A stretch of DNA of 7,639 nt from CAIYHK01 sp964638795 (GCA_964638795.1 CAZXAX010000071.1:1-7639); one strand, 5' to 3'. Counted from the stretch's first letter, positions 1-7,317 are shown. Numbers and translations: made by a program. Notes: generated by a model not told the origin, from the sequence alone.

Positions 1-1
1 C

Positions 2-127
2 GGCATGGTTGTCGTGGTCATAACCGAAGTTGTTGAAGCAACCGATGTGGTTGATACTGACTGCCCATCATTGGCATTACTGCAAGAAACCAAGATTGAA
101 ACTGTTGCTAGTAACCACAAACCTTGA
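2..127 (+). CDS. C-terminal end of an unrecognised protein (5' partial)
   Basis: This frame is open from the left edge to a TGA at 125-127, giving about 41 residues; the other two plus-strand frames are closed by stops within the first 40 bases. The peptide is rich in valine, glutamate and aspartate, begins with a run of valines (VVVVI), and ends in NHKP. It matches no family I know and has the look of a variable acidic tail. An ATG at position 5 could in principle start a 40-residue ORF, but no ribosome site can be judged at the edge, so a gene entering from the left is the simpler reading. The strong terminator at 218-257, with its T-run on this strand, is about 90 bases downstream and fits a plus-strand gene ending here. 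The fragment is short, so chance openness cannot be excluded. Confidence 0.4.
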   Translation, partial: GMVVVVITEVVEATDVVDTDCPSLALLQETKIETVASNHKP

Positions 128-217
128 CGCCCCAATCGCTTGGGTCGCAACGAATCAATCTGCATGTGCATCGAGAGATACTAACGGTCACATTTCTGGA
201 ATTCATTGAGGAACGAT

Positions 218-256
218 AAAGGCCCTGGTAACTCTTTCGAATTACCAGGGCCTTTT

Positions 257-257
<1 letters not shown>
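218..257. terminator. Rho-independent terminator, likely bidirectional
   Basis: Positions 218-231 (AAAGGCCCTGGTAA) pair perfectly with 242-255 across a 10-base loop, giving a 14-bp stem with a GC-rich core. On the plus strand the stem ends in a run of five T (253-257), suited to ending the gene that stops at 127. On the minus strand the hairpin begins directly after the CCA end of the tRNA gene and is followed by TTTAT, a poorer T-tract but in the right place for tRNA termination. Confidence 0.8.
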
Positions 258-333
<76 letters not shown>

Positions 334-346
334 TCGTAGGGGTAGC

Positions 347-376
347 ACTCTACCAACTAGAAAGAAACCATGCCAC
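347..376 (-). promoter_or_regulatory. Possible promoter of the tRNA-fMet gene
   Basis: On the minus strand, TAGAGT (352-347) fits the actinobacterial -10 pattern TAnnnT and lies 13 bases before the mature tRNA 5' end. GTGGCA (376-371) matches four of six positions of TTGACA at an 18-base spacing. The -35 element would overlap the first codons of the divergent epoxide hydrolase gene, which starts at 370. This is pattern matching only; the -35 match is weak. Confidence 0.3.
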
Positions 377-1485
377 TTTGCGACATGCAGCCATTTGAAA
401 TCAGGCTCGAGATGATTGAGGACCTACGCTCCCGTCTTGCAAACACTCGCTGGCCAGATCAACTTCCCGACATGGCGTGGGTTCTTGGCGCAGACGTCTC
501 ATTTGTACAAGAAGTGTGCGACTTTTGGCAGCACGAGTTTGACTTCGCTTTGCTCGAGCAAAAAATCAATGCTCACCGCAACGTAGTTACAGAGGTTGAT
601 GGCATTCGTGTCCACGCGATGCTGGTTGAATCAACAAATCCAGATGCCACTCCCCTCATGCTGATGCATGGGTGGCCCGGATCAGTCGCTGAGATGTTTG
701 ACGTAATCGAACCACTTCGCACAAAACATCATCTTGTGATTCCGTCGATACCTGGATACGGATTGTCGGGTCCAACAACGAAGTACGGAGTTGGCATCTT
801 CGAAGTAGCAGACACGTATGTGGCGTTGATGAAATCGTTAGGGCACGAGCGGTTTTTTATTGCTGGCGGTGACTGGGGAGCGATCATCGCGGGTCAAATA
901 TGTAATCGGCACCCACTATCAATTCTTGGTCACCACTCGACCATGTTGCCAGTGTTCCCACCAGCAGAAAATGCGATGGACGGTGTAACAGCACACGAAG
1001 CAAAACTTGTCGAGGGTGCGGCACTGTTCCGACTCACCGGCACTGGATACCAAGCGATTCAATCAACAAAGCCACAGTCAATTGCCTATGGACTCACCGA
1101 CTCGCCGGCGGGTCTTGCTGGCTGGATTCTTGAGAAGTTCAAAGAATGGAGCCACGGTGAAATTCGCGAAGTATTCACCAAACAGCGTCTTCTCGAGAAC
1201 ATCAGCCTCTACTGGTTCACGGGCACCATCAATTCATCAATGCGCCTGTACCACGAGGCTATGGGGCGCGGTGTGCCCATCTTTCCGATGGAAAAGATCA
1301 ACGTACCCACTGGGCATGCCCAATTCCCTGGTGAGATTTATCCAACGGCCCGTGTGTGGGCGGAGCGAATTTTCGACATTGTCCACTGGTCGGTGATGGA
1401 AAAGGGTGGACACTTTGCGGCCATGGAAGCACCTGCTGCTTACGCCGAAGACGTCCTTAAGTTCACCCAGAAGATCTTGGCCTGA
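370..1485 (+). CDS. Epoxide hydrolase, microsomal (EHN) type, alpha/beta-hydrolase fold
   Basis: This 371-residue enzyme should hydrolyse an epoxide to a vicinal diol through a covalent aspartyl ester intermediate. Residues about 6-110 form the N-terminal EHN domain (typical start PFEIRL...DLRSRLANTRWPD), followed by the hydrolase core. The oxyanion-hole motif HGWPGS is at 100-105. The nucleophile is Asp168 in GGDWG, the charge-relay acid Glu322 in FPGE, and the base His348 in GGHFAAME. Tyr227 (in GTGYQAIQSTKP) and Tyr294 (in MRLYHEAMG) match the ring-opening cap tyrosines of microsomal epoxide hydrolase, so the set is complete. No signal peptide or membrane anchor is visible, so it is probably cytosolic. 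The ATG at 370 follows a weak purine-rich site (AGAAAGAA); an alternative ATG at 385 has none. The gene stands alone, divergent from the tRNA, so the context gives no clue to its substrate. Length is normal for bacterial members. Confidence 0.95.
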   Translation: MPLCDMQPFEIRLEMIEDLRSRLANTRWPDQLPDMAWVLGADVSFVQEVCDFWQHEFDFALLEQKINAHRNVVTEVDGIRVHAMLVESTNPDATPLMLMHGWPGSVAEMFDVIEPLRTKHHLVIPSIPGYGLSGPTTKYGVGIFEVADTYVALMKSLGHERFFIAGGDWGAIIAGQICNRHPLSILGHHSTMLPVFPPAENAMDGVTAHEAKLVEGAALFRLTGTGYQAIQSTKPQSIAYGLTDSPAGLAGWILEKFKEWSHGEIREVFTKQRLLENISLYWFTGTINSSMRLYHEAMGRGVPIFPMEKINVPTGHAQFPGEIYPTARVWAERIFDIVHWSVMEKGGHFAAMEAPAAYAEDVLKFTQKILA

Positions 1486-1535
1486 CCACATTTGTGGTTT
1501 CGGGGCTCTTCCTGCTCGTGCGGTAACCTCTCTCC

Positions 1536-1565
1536 TACCAACTGGTACGTATGTTCGTACCAATT
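1536..1565. promoter_or_regulatory. Operator-like inverted repeat upstream of the amino-acid ABC importer operon
   Basis: TGGTACG (1543-1549) and CGTACCA (1556-1562) form a perfect 7-bp inverted repeat around a 6-base spacer, TATGTT. With one mismatch the symmetry extends to about 26 bases (1540-1565). A further TACCA half-site at 1536-1540 forms a second, overlapping palindrome with TGGTA (1543-1547), so TACCAACT and TACCAATT recur 22 bases apart, about two helical turns. The element ends about 20 bases before the start codon of the binding-protein gene and has no T-run after it, which favours a regulator site over a terminator. The spacer TATGTT could itself be a -10 box, but I see no convincing -35, so the promoter is unplaced. 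Confidence 0.45.
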
Positions 1566-1574
1566 ACTGCATCC

Positions 1575-1580
1575 GGGGAG
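1575..1580 (+). promoter_or_regulatory. Shine-Dalgarno site fixing the start of the binding-protein gene
   Basis: GGGGAG lies five bases before the ATG at 1586. The frame is open upstream to an ATG at 1406, but that start lies inside the epoxide hydrolase gene and would put 60 uncharacteristic residues before an otherwise perfect lipoprotein signal peptide. The site therefore decides for 1586. Confidence 0.8.
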
Positions 1581-1585
1581 AAATA

Positions 1586-2392
1586 ATGAAGCGTTTCCGT
1601 ACCGTTGCCGCAACCTTTGCGGCCGTAGCACTCGTTCTGTCTGCTTGTTCAGACGACGATGGTGGCGACACCGAAACCACCGCCGCCGAAGCGACGTTTG
1701 AAACTATTTCTGATGGCAAGTTGACCGTTTGCACCGACTCGCCGTACGAACCATTTGAATGGCAAGACGACGACGGCAATTGGACCGGTTTTGACATTGA
1801 CCTTCTCACAGCAGTCGCCGATGAGATGGGTGGACTCACTCTTGAAGTGATTGATCAGCCATTTGAAGGTATCTGGTTGGCTCCAGCCGCCAACAAGTGC
1901 GACATTGTGGGTTCGGCAATGACCATCACCGAAGAGCGCCAAGAAGCAGCGTTGTTCTCTGATCCTTACTTCAACGCCGACCAGTCACTGCTTGTTAGCG
2001 CAGATCAAGCCGAAACTCTCGTTGACGCTGCATCACTTGCTGGAAAGACCATTGCTGTTCAGAGCAATACCACTGGTGAAACCTATGCCAACGAGAACTT
2101 CACGGACTCAACAATCAAATCCTTTGCTGATGCAACAGCGATGTTCCTTGCTTTGGAATCAGGCCAGGTTGACGCAGCACTCCAGGACCTACCGGTTAAT
2201 GCTGACCGTGCGATGAAGAACACCGAACTCGCAATCTCGGCAACTTTCACCACAGGTGAGCAGTACGGATTTGCTGTAGCGAAGGACAACACTGCCCTCA
2301 TCGAAGCAGTCAATGCAGGTCTCGCAGCCGCTAAGTCTGGTGGCGATTATGCAGAGATCTACAAGAAGTACTTCGGTGTTGATCCTGAGTGA
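1586..2392 (+). CDS. Amino-acid ABC transporter substrate-binding lipoprotein (family 3 SBP)
   Basis: This 268-residue protein is the extracytoplasmic receptor of the importer encoded just downstream. It begins with a lipoprotein signal peptide: MKRFR, a hydrophobic stretch, then lipobox L18-S19-A20-C21, so Cys21 should be lipidated and anchored to the membrane. An acidic Ser/Asp/Thr linker to about residue 40 follows. The periplasmic-binding domain has the polar amino-acid signature: PYEPFEW near 53-59, GFDIDLL at 68-74, AMTITEER at 111-118 (Arg118 is the expected ligand carboxylate contact) and the aspartate-bearing VDAALQDLPV (Asp181 the likely amino-group contact). Cys49 and Cys105 are the only other cysteines and could form a disulfide, an inference from sequence only. 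The ligand (glutamine, glutamate, histidine, arginine or other polar amino acid) cannot be told from this. Permease and ATPase genes follow in the same direction. Confidence 0.95.
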   Translation: MKRFRTVAATFAAVALVLSACSDDDGGDTETTAAEATFETISDGKLTVCTDSPYEPFEWQDDDGNWTGFDIDLLTAVADEMGGLTLEVIDQPFEGIWLAPAANKCDIVGSAMTITEERQEAALFSDPYFNADQSLLVSADQAETLVDAASLAGKTIAVQSNTTGETYANENFTDSTIKSFADATAMFLALESGQVDAALQDLPVNADRAMKNTELAISATFTTGEQYGFAVAKDNTALIEAVNAGLAAAKSGGDYAEIYKKYFGVDPE

Positions 2393-2413
2393 TTCTCAGC
2401 TGAAAACTGAATC
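2385..2413 (+). other. Possible small stem-loops between binding-protein and permease genes
   Basis: CTGAG (2385-2389) pairs with CTCAG (2395-2399) around the stop codon of the binding-protein gene. Alternatively GATTC (2391-2395) pairs with GAATC (2409-2413), ending directly at the permease ATG. The two stems exclude each other. Such intercistronic structures are known to let binding proteins be made in excess over membrane components. These stems are short and may be chance. Confidence 0.25.
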
Positions 2414-3205
2414 ATGAGTTTGAGCAAGCGCCAGCGCGCCAACCTACTCCGCTATTTCGTATATGCGGCTACGTTGATCGCGCTGGCGTTGCTTATTCTC
2501 ATTGTCGATTGGTCAAAGCTCTCCAACGCCATGTTCAAGTGGCAAATAATAAAAGACCAGTTTCCTGACATTCTGACCAAGGCCGCGCGCAACACGCTGA
2601 TCTTCACATTCTTTGGATTCATTGGTGGTCTTGGCCTGGGCTTAATCCTTGCCTTGATGAGATTGTCAAAGGTGCGGCCATATCGATGGTTCGCAGCCAC
2701 ATACATTGAGGTTTTACGCGGCATCCCACTGCTTGTAACACTGCTGATTCTCGGCTTTGGTGTCCCGATTGCCACCGGATGGACTTGGCCAAACATGTAC
2801 GTCCAGGGTGCCGCACCACTTGCACTCGTTGCTGCTGCGTATATTGCCGAAACAATTCGAGCTGGTATTGAAGCAGTACCACGCGGACAGATGGAAGCAG
2901 CGCGCTCGCTCGGCATGAGCTACTCACGAGCGATGATCACCGTAATTATTCCGCAAGCTTTTCGAATCATCCTTCCGCCACTCACCAATGAGTTTGTTTT
3001 ATTGATTAAGGACACCTCGCTCATTTCAGTTCTTGGCGTCACCGCAGGTACGCGTGACCTTGCGCAATTTGGCCGTGATGGTGTCGGCAAATTTGCGAAT
3101 GCAACGCCCCTTGTGGTCGCTGGCTTTGTGTACTTGATTCTGACGCTTCCTTTAACCCAATTGGTCGCTTATATGGAGCGCAAAGCGAAGAGGGTTCGCC
3201 GATGA
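2414..3205 (+). CDS. Amino-acid ABC transporter permease (HisM/GlnP type)
   Basis: This 263-residue integral membrane protein forms the translocation channel of a polar amino-acid importer. Hydrophobic segments lie at about 12-31, 60-82, 97-120, 134-150, 187-210 and 230-253. The cytoplasmic EAA loop that docks on the ATPase is clear at about 158-182 (GQMEAARSLGMSYSRA then IIPQAFR), followed by the family-typical PPLTNEF and KDTSL. The N-terminal segment before residue 50 is additional to the five-helix core of many HisM/GlnP proteins. The family core then begins at FPDILTKAARNT. Only one permease gene is present, so the channel is presumably a homodimer. The ATG lies 21 bases after the binding-protein stop and lacks a clear Shine-Dalgarno. 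The end overlaps the ATPase start by four bases (ATGA), implying translational coupling. Confidence 0.95.
   Translation: MSLSKRQRANLLRYFVYAATLIALALLILIVDWSKLSNAMFKWQIIKDQFPDILTKAARNTLIFTFFGFIGGLGLGLILALMRLSKVRPYRWFAATYIEVLRGIPLLVTLLILGFGVPIATGWTWPNMYVQGAAPLALVAAAYIAETIRAGIEAVPRGQMEAARSLGMSYSRAMITVIIPQAFRIILPPLTNEFVLLIKDTSLISVLGVTAGTRDLAQFGRDGVGKFANATPLVVAGFVYLILTLPLTQLVAYMERKAKRVRR
3188..3194 (+). promoter_or_regulatory. Shine-Dalgarno site of the ATPase gene inside the permease gene
   Basis: AAGAGGG lies seven bases before the ATG at 3202, within the last permease codons. It supports 3202 as the ATPase start and reinitiation at the ATGA overlap. Confidence 0.6.
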
Positions 3206-3945
3206 GTGAAGTTGTCGTACAACTAACAGGACTTCGCAAATCATTTGGTGCTAACGAAGTTCTTCGGGGTATCAATCTTGAAGTAAAACGCGGTGAAGTT
3301 GTTTGTATCATCGGTCCATCAGGGAGCGGAAAAAGCACCTTGCTGCGCTGTGTAAACATGCTTGAAACCCCTACATCGGGGACTGTCGCCGTTGGAGGTA
3401 TTGAGCTCACCGATCCCGATTGTGATCTCGATGCTGCACGAACCTCGCTGGGCATGGTTTTCCAGCAGTTCAACTTGTTCCCACATATGACCGCCATGGA
3501 AAACGTCACCGTTGCCCTGCGCAAGGTGCTCAAGCACTCGCGCTCCGAGGCTGAACGAATTGCCGGCGAGCAACTCGCCCGCGTGGGATTGTCAGAGAAG
3601 GCACTGTCATACCCCGCACAACTATCTGGTGGCCAGCAACAGCGTGTGGCAATAGCCCGCGCCTTGGCCATGGGCCCTTCGGTCATGTTGTTTGATGAGG
3701 CCACCAGCGCCCTTGACCCAGAACTCGTTGGAGATGTCCTTGCAGTCATGCGTTCTCTGGCCGAGGAGGGAATGACCATGCTTGTGGTTACCCATGAGAT
3801 GGGTTTTGCCCGCAATGTCGCTGACCGTGTCATCTTCATGGATGAAGGCGTGATCATGGAACAGGGCAAACCTGCGGATGTGCTTGGAAATCCGAGTGTT
3901 GACCGCACGAAAAAATTCTTGGCTTCCGTACTCGGCACGCATTGA
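3202..3945 (+). CDS. Amino-acid ABC transporter ATP-binding protein (GlnQ/HisP type)
   Basis: This 247-residue cytoplasmic ATPase powers the importer by ATP binding and hydrolysis in a dimer attached to the permease. All nucleotide-binding motifs are intact: Walker A GPSGSGKST at 38-46 (Lys44), Q-loop FQQFNLFPH with Gln88, signature LSGGQQQR at 141-148, Walker B VMLFDE at 161-166 with catalytic Glu166, D-loop SALD at 169-172, and H-loop His198. The FQQFNLFPHMTAMENV stretch and the overall length are typical of the polar amino-acid subfamily, which agrees with the adjacent permease and binding protein. There is no C-terminal regulatory domain, unlike the methionine or spermidine importers. It is translationally coupled to the permease and followed after 21 bases by a coiled-coil gene. 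Confidence 0.97.
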   Translation: MSEVVVQLTGLRKSFGANEVLRGINLEVKRGEVVCIIGPSGSGKSTLLRCVNMLETPTSGTVAVGGIELTDPDCDLDAARTSLGMVFQQFNLFPHMTAMENVTVALRKVLKHSRSEAERIAGEQLARVGLSEKALSYPAQLSGGQQQRVAIARALAMGPSVMLFDEATSALDPELVGDVLAVMRSLAEEGMTMLVVTHEMGFARNVADRVIFMDEGVIMEQGKPADVLGNPSVDRTKKFLASVLGTH

Positions 3946-3966
3946 TGTGGTGAACTAGATGTCGGT

Positions 3967-4356
3967 ATGGGCATCTTCAACCGCGAACAAAAAGCATCCG
4001 CGGCATCCGTCGACGAGCTTCGAATAATTGTTGAGTCACTTCGCGCAACAGTGGATGCCCAAGCTGCATCGCTGGCCGCTGCCGAAGCTCGACTCGACTC
4101 AATTTCAAATCTTCTCGGTGTGCTCGAGTCCAAAGTGTCTCGTGTTGGCACTGAAGTTGGCAACCAGATACATGAACTCGGTAATGAGATTGCTGGCATG
4201 GTGAAAAAGATTGAATCGGCCGAAGCCATTGCCGAAGAATCTTTTGAGCAGTTAGCTGCAAATCAACAGCGACTCGCCAATGAGCAAGCGCGCTACGAAA
4301 TTGCATTTAGGCAAGATCTTGCTCAGATTGCAGACCTTGCTCGCCGTCGCAACTGA
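3967..4356 (+). CDS. Coiled-coil protein of unknown function
   Basis: I do not recognise this 129-residue protein. It begins MGIFNREQK, a short start resembling those of some peripheral or envelope-associated proteins. From about residue 14 to 125 it is almost entirely predicted helix with heptad-like spacing of hydrophobic residues (for example LRIIVESL, LDSISNLLGVLESKV, IHELGNEIAGMVKKI), so a long dimeric or oligomeric coiled coil is likely. It has no signal peptide, membrane segment, cysteine or proline, and ends in a basic ARRRN. The ATG at 3967 has no good Shine-Dalgarno; another ATG at 3959 is out of frame. It starts 21 bases after the ATPase gene with no terminator between, so it is probably on the importer transcript. 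A link to transport is only positional. Its stop faces the stop of the minus-strand UPF0182 gene nine bases away. Confidence 0.8.
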   Translation: MGIFNREQKASAASVDELRIIVESLRATVDAQAASLAAAEARLDSISNLLGVLESKVSRVGTEVGNQIHELGNEIAGMVKKIESAEAIAEESFEQLAANQQRLANEQARYEIAFRQDLAQIADLARRRN

Positions 4357-4365
4357 TCTACTAAC

Positions 4366-7317
4366 TCAACTATTCAGCAATTCAAGCGCCCGCTCGATGT
4401 ATTCCCTAGCTTCAGCTTGCTTGGCTTGGAAGGTGGCGAAGTCTGGTGGCGATTCTTGGAGAGCTAAATCAGCCTCAGCAAACAACTGATCAGCTTTGGC
4501 CAGCAGTTCTGCAGGGGTGTCACTCTCATTCGGTTCCGTACCAGGGATTGTGGTTGTTGGAGTTGACCCAATCCGATCACCCAAATCGACATCAAAACCG
4601 GGGAACAGTCTGGCGATGGCTTCACTTACTGAGTCCGCCATTACCGGCCTGTTGTTGTAGGACGCAAGAATCTTGCGCACGAAGATCTGCTGTGAGGCGG
4701 TGTCATCGGGTTGCACAAAGACCGGGCGGATGTAAACAATGCCTTTCCCAACCGGGACCAGCTGCAAGTCACCAAAGATCACACGTGACCCGCGCAAGTC
4801 CAGCGGTGTTATCTCTTGTGAAATCGTTGGGTCGGATTCAAATTCCGCAGCAGCTGAAGCAGGGCCAGGTGGAAGTGGATCAGTGATGCTGTACACAACA
4901 ATCTGACCAAAGTTGTCGGGATCACTGGAGACCACCATGAACCCACGTAATTCTTTGCGGCTGTCATTTGCGCTGAAAGGAACGAATGGGCGCAGCATCG
5001 AGAACACCCCGATGTCATTGGCGCGAGCACCACCTGGCGCGTGGAAAATTGTGTAGTAAGGCTCAAAACGTTCGACGTTGGCTTCGGCAACGTCAGCTGT
5101 ATCGGCGTTCACAATTGAAGTGGTCGGTGAGCCAATTGCGGTAGCAACACCTTCTGGCTCAATCGGTGGTGCCTGTGCCACACTCCATGCCTTGTCGCGA
5201 TTAAAGAACATGGTGGCATCATCAAACTGATACTTGCCCCACATGTTTGACTGCACGCGGAAGAGGTCCTCTGGATAACGAACATGGTCTTCCAGACCTT
5301 CGGGTGCCTCTTCAATTTCTTTGAAAAGTTTGGGAAACGCCGCGGCCCATGCGCGAGCAATCGGATCAGTGGAATCACTGACGTAGAAGCTGACCTCACC
5401 TGTGTAAGCGTCAACAACTGCCTTAACACTGTTCCGGGCGTAGTTGAAGTCCTTATTCAGACCACTTGCCGAACTCAACTGATCGGTATTGGCACGCTGC
5501 GCGTACGGATAGCGGTTTGTGGTTGTAAACAGATCAACAACCCAGAAAATCTTGCCATCGAGAACTACCGGGTATGGATCAGTGTCAATCTCAAGAAACG
5601 GTGCAAGCTTGCTCACGCGCGACTTAATGTCGCGAACCCAGAGGAGTTGCGAATCTTCGGTGATCAAACGTGAACCAAACAAGTTGTACTCACCAAAATT
5701 GATAGCCGCCGCGATTCGGCGCAATGGTGAATCAAGCTTGATACCTAGCTCGCCTTGATATGGCTGAGGCTCTGCATCCGTATCGCATGCTTGCTCTTGC
5801 TGCTCAGTCTTAACGACCGAATACCCACCGAGCCCGTCACCGAAATAGATCTCTGGGCGCTCCACGCCAAGATCAATGTATTCCGGGCGCCCGTCAGCGG
5901 TTACAACGCTCATAGGCGCCGCAACAACTCCACAGCCATGTGTGTAAGACAAGTTACGGGACACCCACGTGTTATTCGGAACACCTTCAGGATTCAATTC
6001 ACGCGTAGCAAGCAGGACTTGTTGCACTCGACCATCAATGGAATAGCGATCCACATCAAGATCCCGTACCGCGAAGAAGGATGACTTGCCTTGGTCCAAC
6101 GCAAATCGGTCACGCATCTGAGTTGGCTCAAGCTGGCGCACATCACGCAACGCAGCATCATTGGCCACAACATCACTTGTTGTTATAGACGAGAAAGAGA
6201 TTTCCTCAACTTCAACCTTGTCGAGCCCGAGTGCGGCCCGGGTGGCATCAATATTGCGCTGGATATATGGCAATTCACGTGTGCTCACGTTTGGCTGCAC
6301 AACGATGCGCTGAATGATGGCTGGATACACAGTGCCAGCAATCAAGGCAACCACTACCCATAGACCAAGAGCCATTACGGGTAAGCGCCATCCACGTTGA
6401 CGCACATTCCAAAGCAGCAATAGCGCAACCGCGATGCTTACGAGGATCATCAAGTTTGTTGCTGGTAGTTGCGCTTTGACATCGGTGTATGTGGCACCCT
6501 GGACAACTCCGCGAGTAGAACGCGTGAGATCAAAGCGGGTCAACCAATACGATGCAGCCCGCAACAGCGCCATGATCGCCAACAGCACCGACAGATGAAC
6601 TTTCGCCTGAGTGCTGAGTCGATTGCCCACTGCTTGGGGTCGGATTCCGCCGTTCAAAAGGTGGGCAACTGCCGTGAGAATTGTTGCCAGCACCACTGCT
6701 CCGAACAACCAGCCGACGAGGTACTGCAGGAACGGCAATCGGAAAACATAAAAACCGATGTCGGTATTGAATTGCGGGTCCTTGATCCCAAAACTCTGTT
6801 GGTGTCGGAACAACATCCAGTTGGACCACTGAGATGCAGCTGGCAAACCAACAAAGAGCCCGAAGATGAATGCAACCAACAGACGCACCAGCACACGTGC
6901 TTTCCCTTGCACCGCGCGAATTGGCGCAATTGCGCGATCCTGAGGTGAGTCCCCCAGCATCGTGGGAGCCAACTTGTCAGCAACCATGAGATTCACATAC
7001 GTGAACACCATAAAGAAGAGTGCCGACACCGCCACCAACATCACCTTGGTGCGTAGTACCGACCAAAACACATCGCCCCGACCCTGTGAATCGTGCCAGA
7101 GCAAGTTCATGTACCAGCCAGACAAGCTCTTGGCGAATACCAACAGCAGCAACAGAGCGAGGACAATTCCAATCAGGACGATCCGGCCCTTGCCGGGGCG
7201 CCCTACTTTGAACTGGGGACGCCGTGGGCCGCGGGTTCCGCGGGGGGGAAGATCTGAGGGGTTACGCACCTGCGCGAATCTAGTCCTACTTGGCGGTGTT
7301 TTGGGCTCCACGCCCAA
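4366..7317 (-). CDS. UPF0182 family large membrane protein
   Basis: This protein of up to 983 residues belongs to UPF0182, a conserved family of unknown function widespread in actinobacteria (Mycobacterium tuberculosis Rv0064 and Rv3193c are similar in size). A basic, proline-rich N-terminus is followed by seven hydrophobic segments at about 45-63, 88-112, 143-160, 192-220, 238-258, 287-304 and 312-337. A long, presumably extracytoplasmic domain (about 340-915) carries family-like blocks, including PYPVVLDGKIFWVVD near 581-595 and NSVKAVVDAYTGEVSFYV near 629-646. A Thr/Pro linker (about 917-935) leads to a charged helical hairpin at the C-terminus. Its only two cysteines, Cys462 and Cys511, both lie in the outer domain. 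The start is uncertain: the longest reading begins at a TTG (7317) with no Shine-Dalgarno and overlaps the upstream gene by 32 bases. GTG codons at 7311 and 7269 are alternatives; the 7269 start would begin VRNPSDLPPRG and leave a 16-base gap. It probably shares a transcript with the upstream gene. Confidence 0.93.
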   Translation of the reverse strand: MGVEPKTPPSRTRFAQVRNPSDLPPRGTRGPRRPQFKVGRPGKGRIVLIGIVLALLLLLVFAKSLSGWYMNLLWHDSQGRGDVFWSVLRTKVMLVAVSALFFMVFTYVNLMVADKLAPTMLGDSPQDRAIAPIRAVQGKARVLVRLLVAFIFGLFVGLPAASQWSNWMLFRHQQSFGIKDPQFNTDIGFYVFRLPFLQYLVGWLFGAVVLATILTAVAHLLNGGIRPQAVGNRLSTQAKVHLSVLLAIMALLRAASYWLTRFDLTRSTRGVVQGATYTDVKAQLPATNLMILVSIAVALLLLWNVRQRGWRLPVMALGLWVVVALIAGTVYPAIIQRIVVQPNVSTRELPYIQRNIDATRAALGLDKVEVEEISFSSITTSDVVANDAALRDVRQLEPTQMRDRFALDQGKSSFFAVRDLDVDRYSIDGRVQQVLLATRELNPEGVPNNTWVSRNLSYTHGCGVVAAPMSVVTADGRPEYIDLGVERPEIYFGDGLGGYSVVKTEQQEQACDTDAEPQPYQGELGIKLDSPLRRIAAAINFGEYNLFGSRLITEDSQLLWVRDIKSRVSKLAPFLEIDTDPYPVVLDGKIFWVVDLFTTTNRYPYAQRANTDQLSSASGLNKDFNYARNSVKAVVDAYTGEVSFYVSDSTDPIARAWAAAFPKLFKEIEEAPEGLEDHVRYPEDLFRVQSNMWGKYQFDDATMFFNRDKAWSVAQAPPIEPEGVATAIGSPTTSIVNADTADVAEANVERFEPYYTIFHAPGGARANDIGVFSMLRPFVPFSANDSRKELRGFMVVSSDPDNFGQIVVYSITDPLPPGPASAAAEFESDPTISQEITPLDLRGSRVIFGDLQLVPVGKGIVYIRPVFVQPDDTASQQIFVRKILASYNNRPVMADSVSEAIARLFPGFDVDLGDRIGSTPTTTIPGTEPNESDTPAELLAKADQLFAEADLALQESPPDFATFQAKQAEAREYIERALELLNS

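Noticed and set aside
131..144. Hairpin CCCAA-TCGC-TTGGG just after the left-edge gene
   Set aside because: It has a five-bp stem with no T-run, and a much stronger terminator follows at 218-257.
1485..1500. Hairpin ACCAC-ATTT-GTGGT with TT after the hydrolase stop as a terminator
   Set aside because: The stem is only about five base pairs and the T-run is two or three bases, too weak to call.
1406..1585. 60-codon N-terminal extension of the binding-protein gene
   Set aside because: It lies partly inside the hydrolase gene in another frame and would bury a clear lipoprotein signal peptide. The GGGGAG site before 1586 fixes the start there.
2452..2916. 154-codon minus-strand frame opposite the permease gene
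   Set aside because: The plus strand carries a complete permease with its EAA loop; the antisense peptide has no recognisable feature.
3039..4229. Long open frame of 396 codons on the minus strand opposite the ATPase and coiled-coil genes
   Set aside because: Its product is rich in Ser, Thr, Arg and Pro with no domain, while the plus strand encodes a textbook ABC ATPase with every motif. It is the familiar antisense shadow of ABC ATPase genes.
6469..6948. 159-codon plus-strand frame opposite the UPF0182 membrane region
   Set aside because: It is antisense to conserved membrane segments, and its product is rich in Cys, His, Gln and Arg without a domain, typical of a shadow frame.
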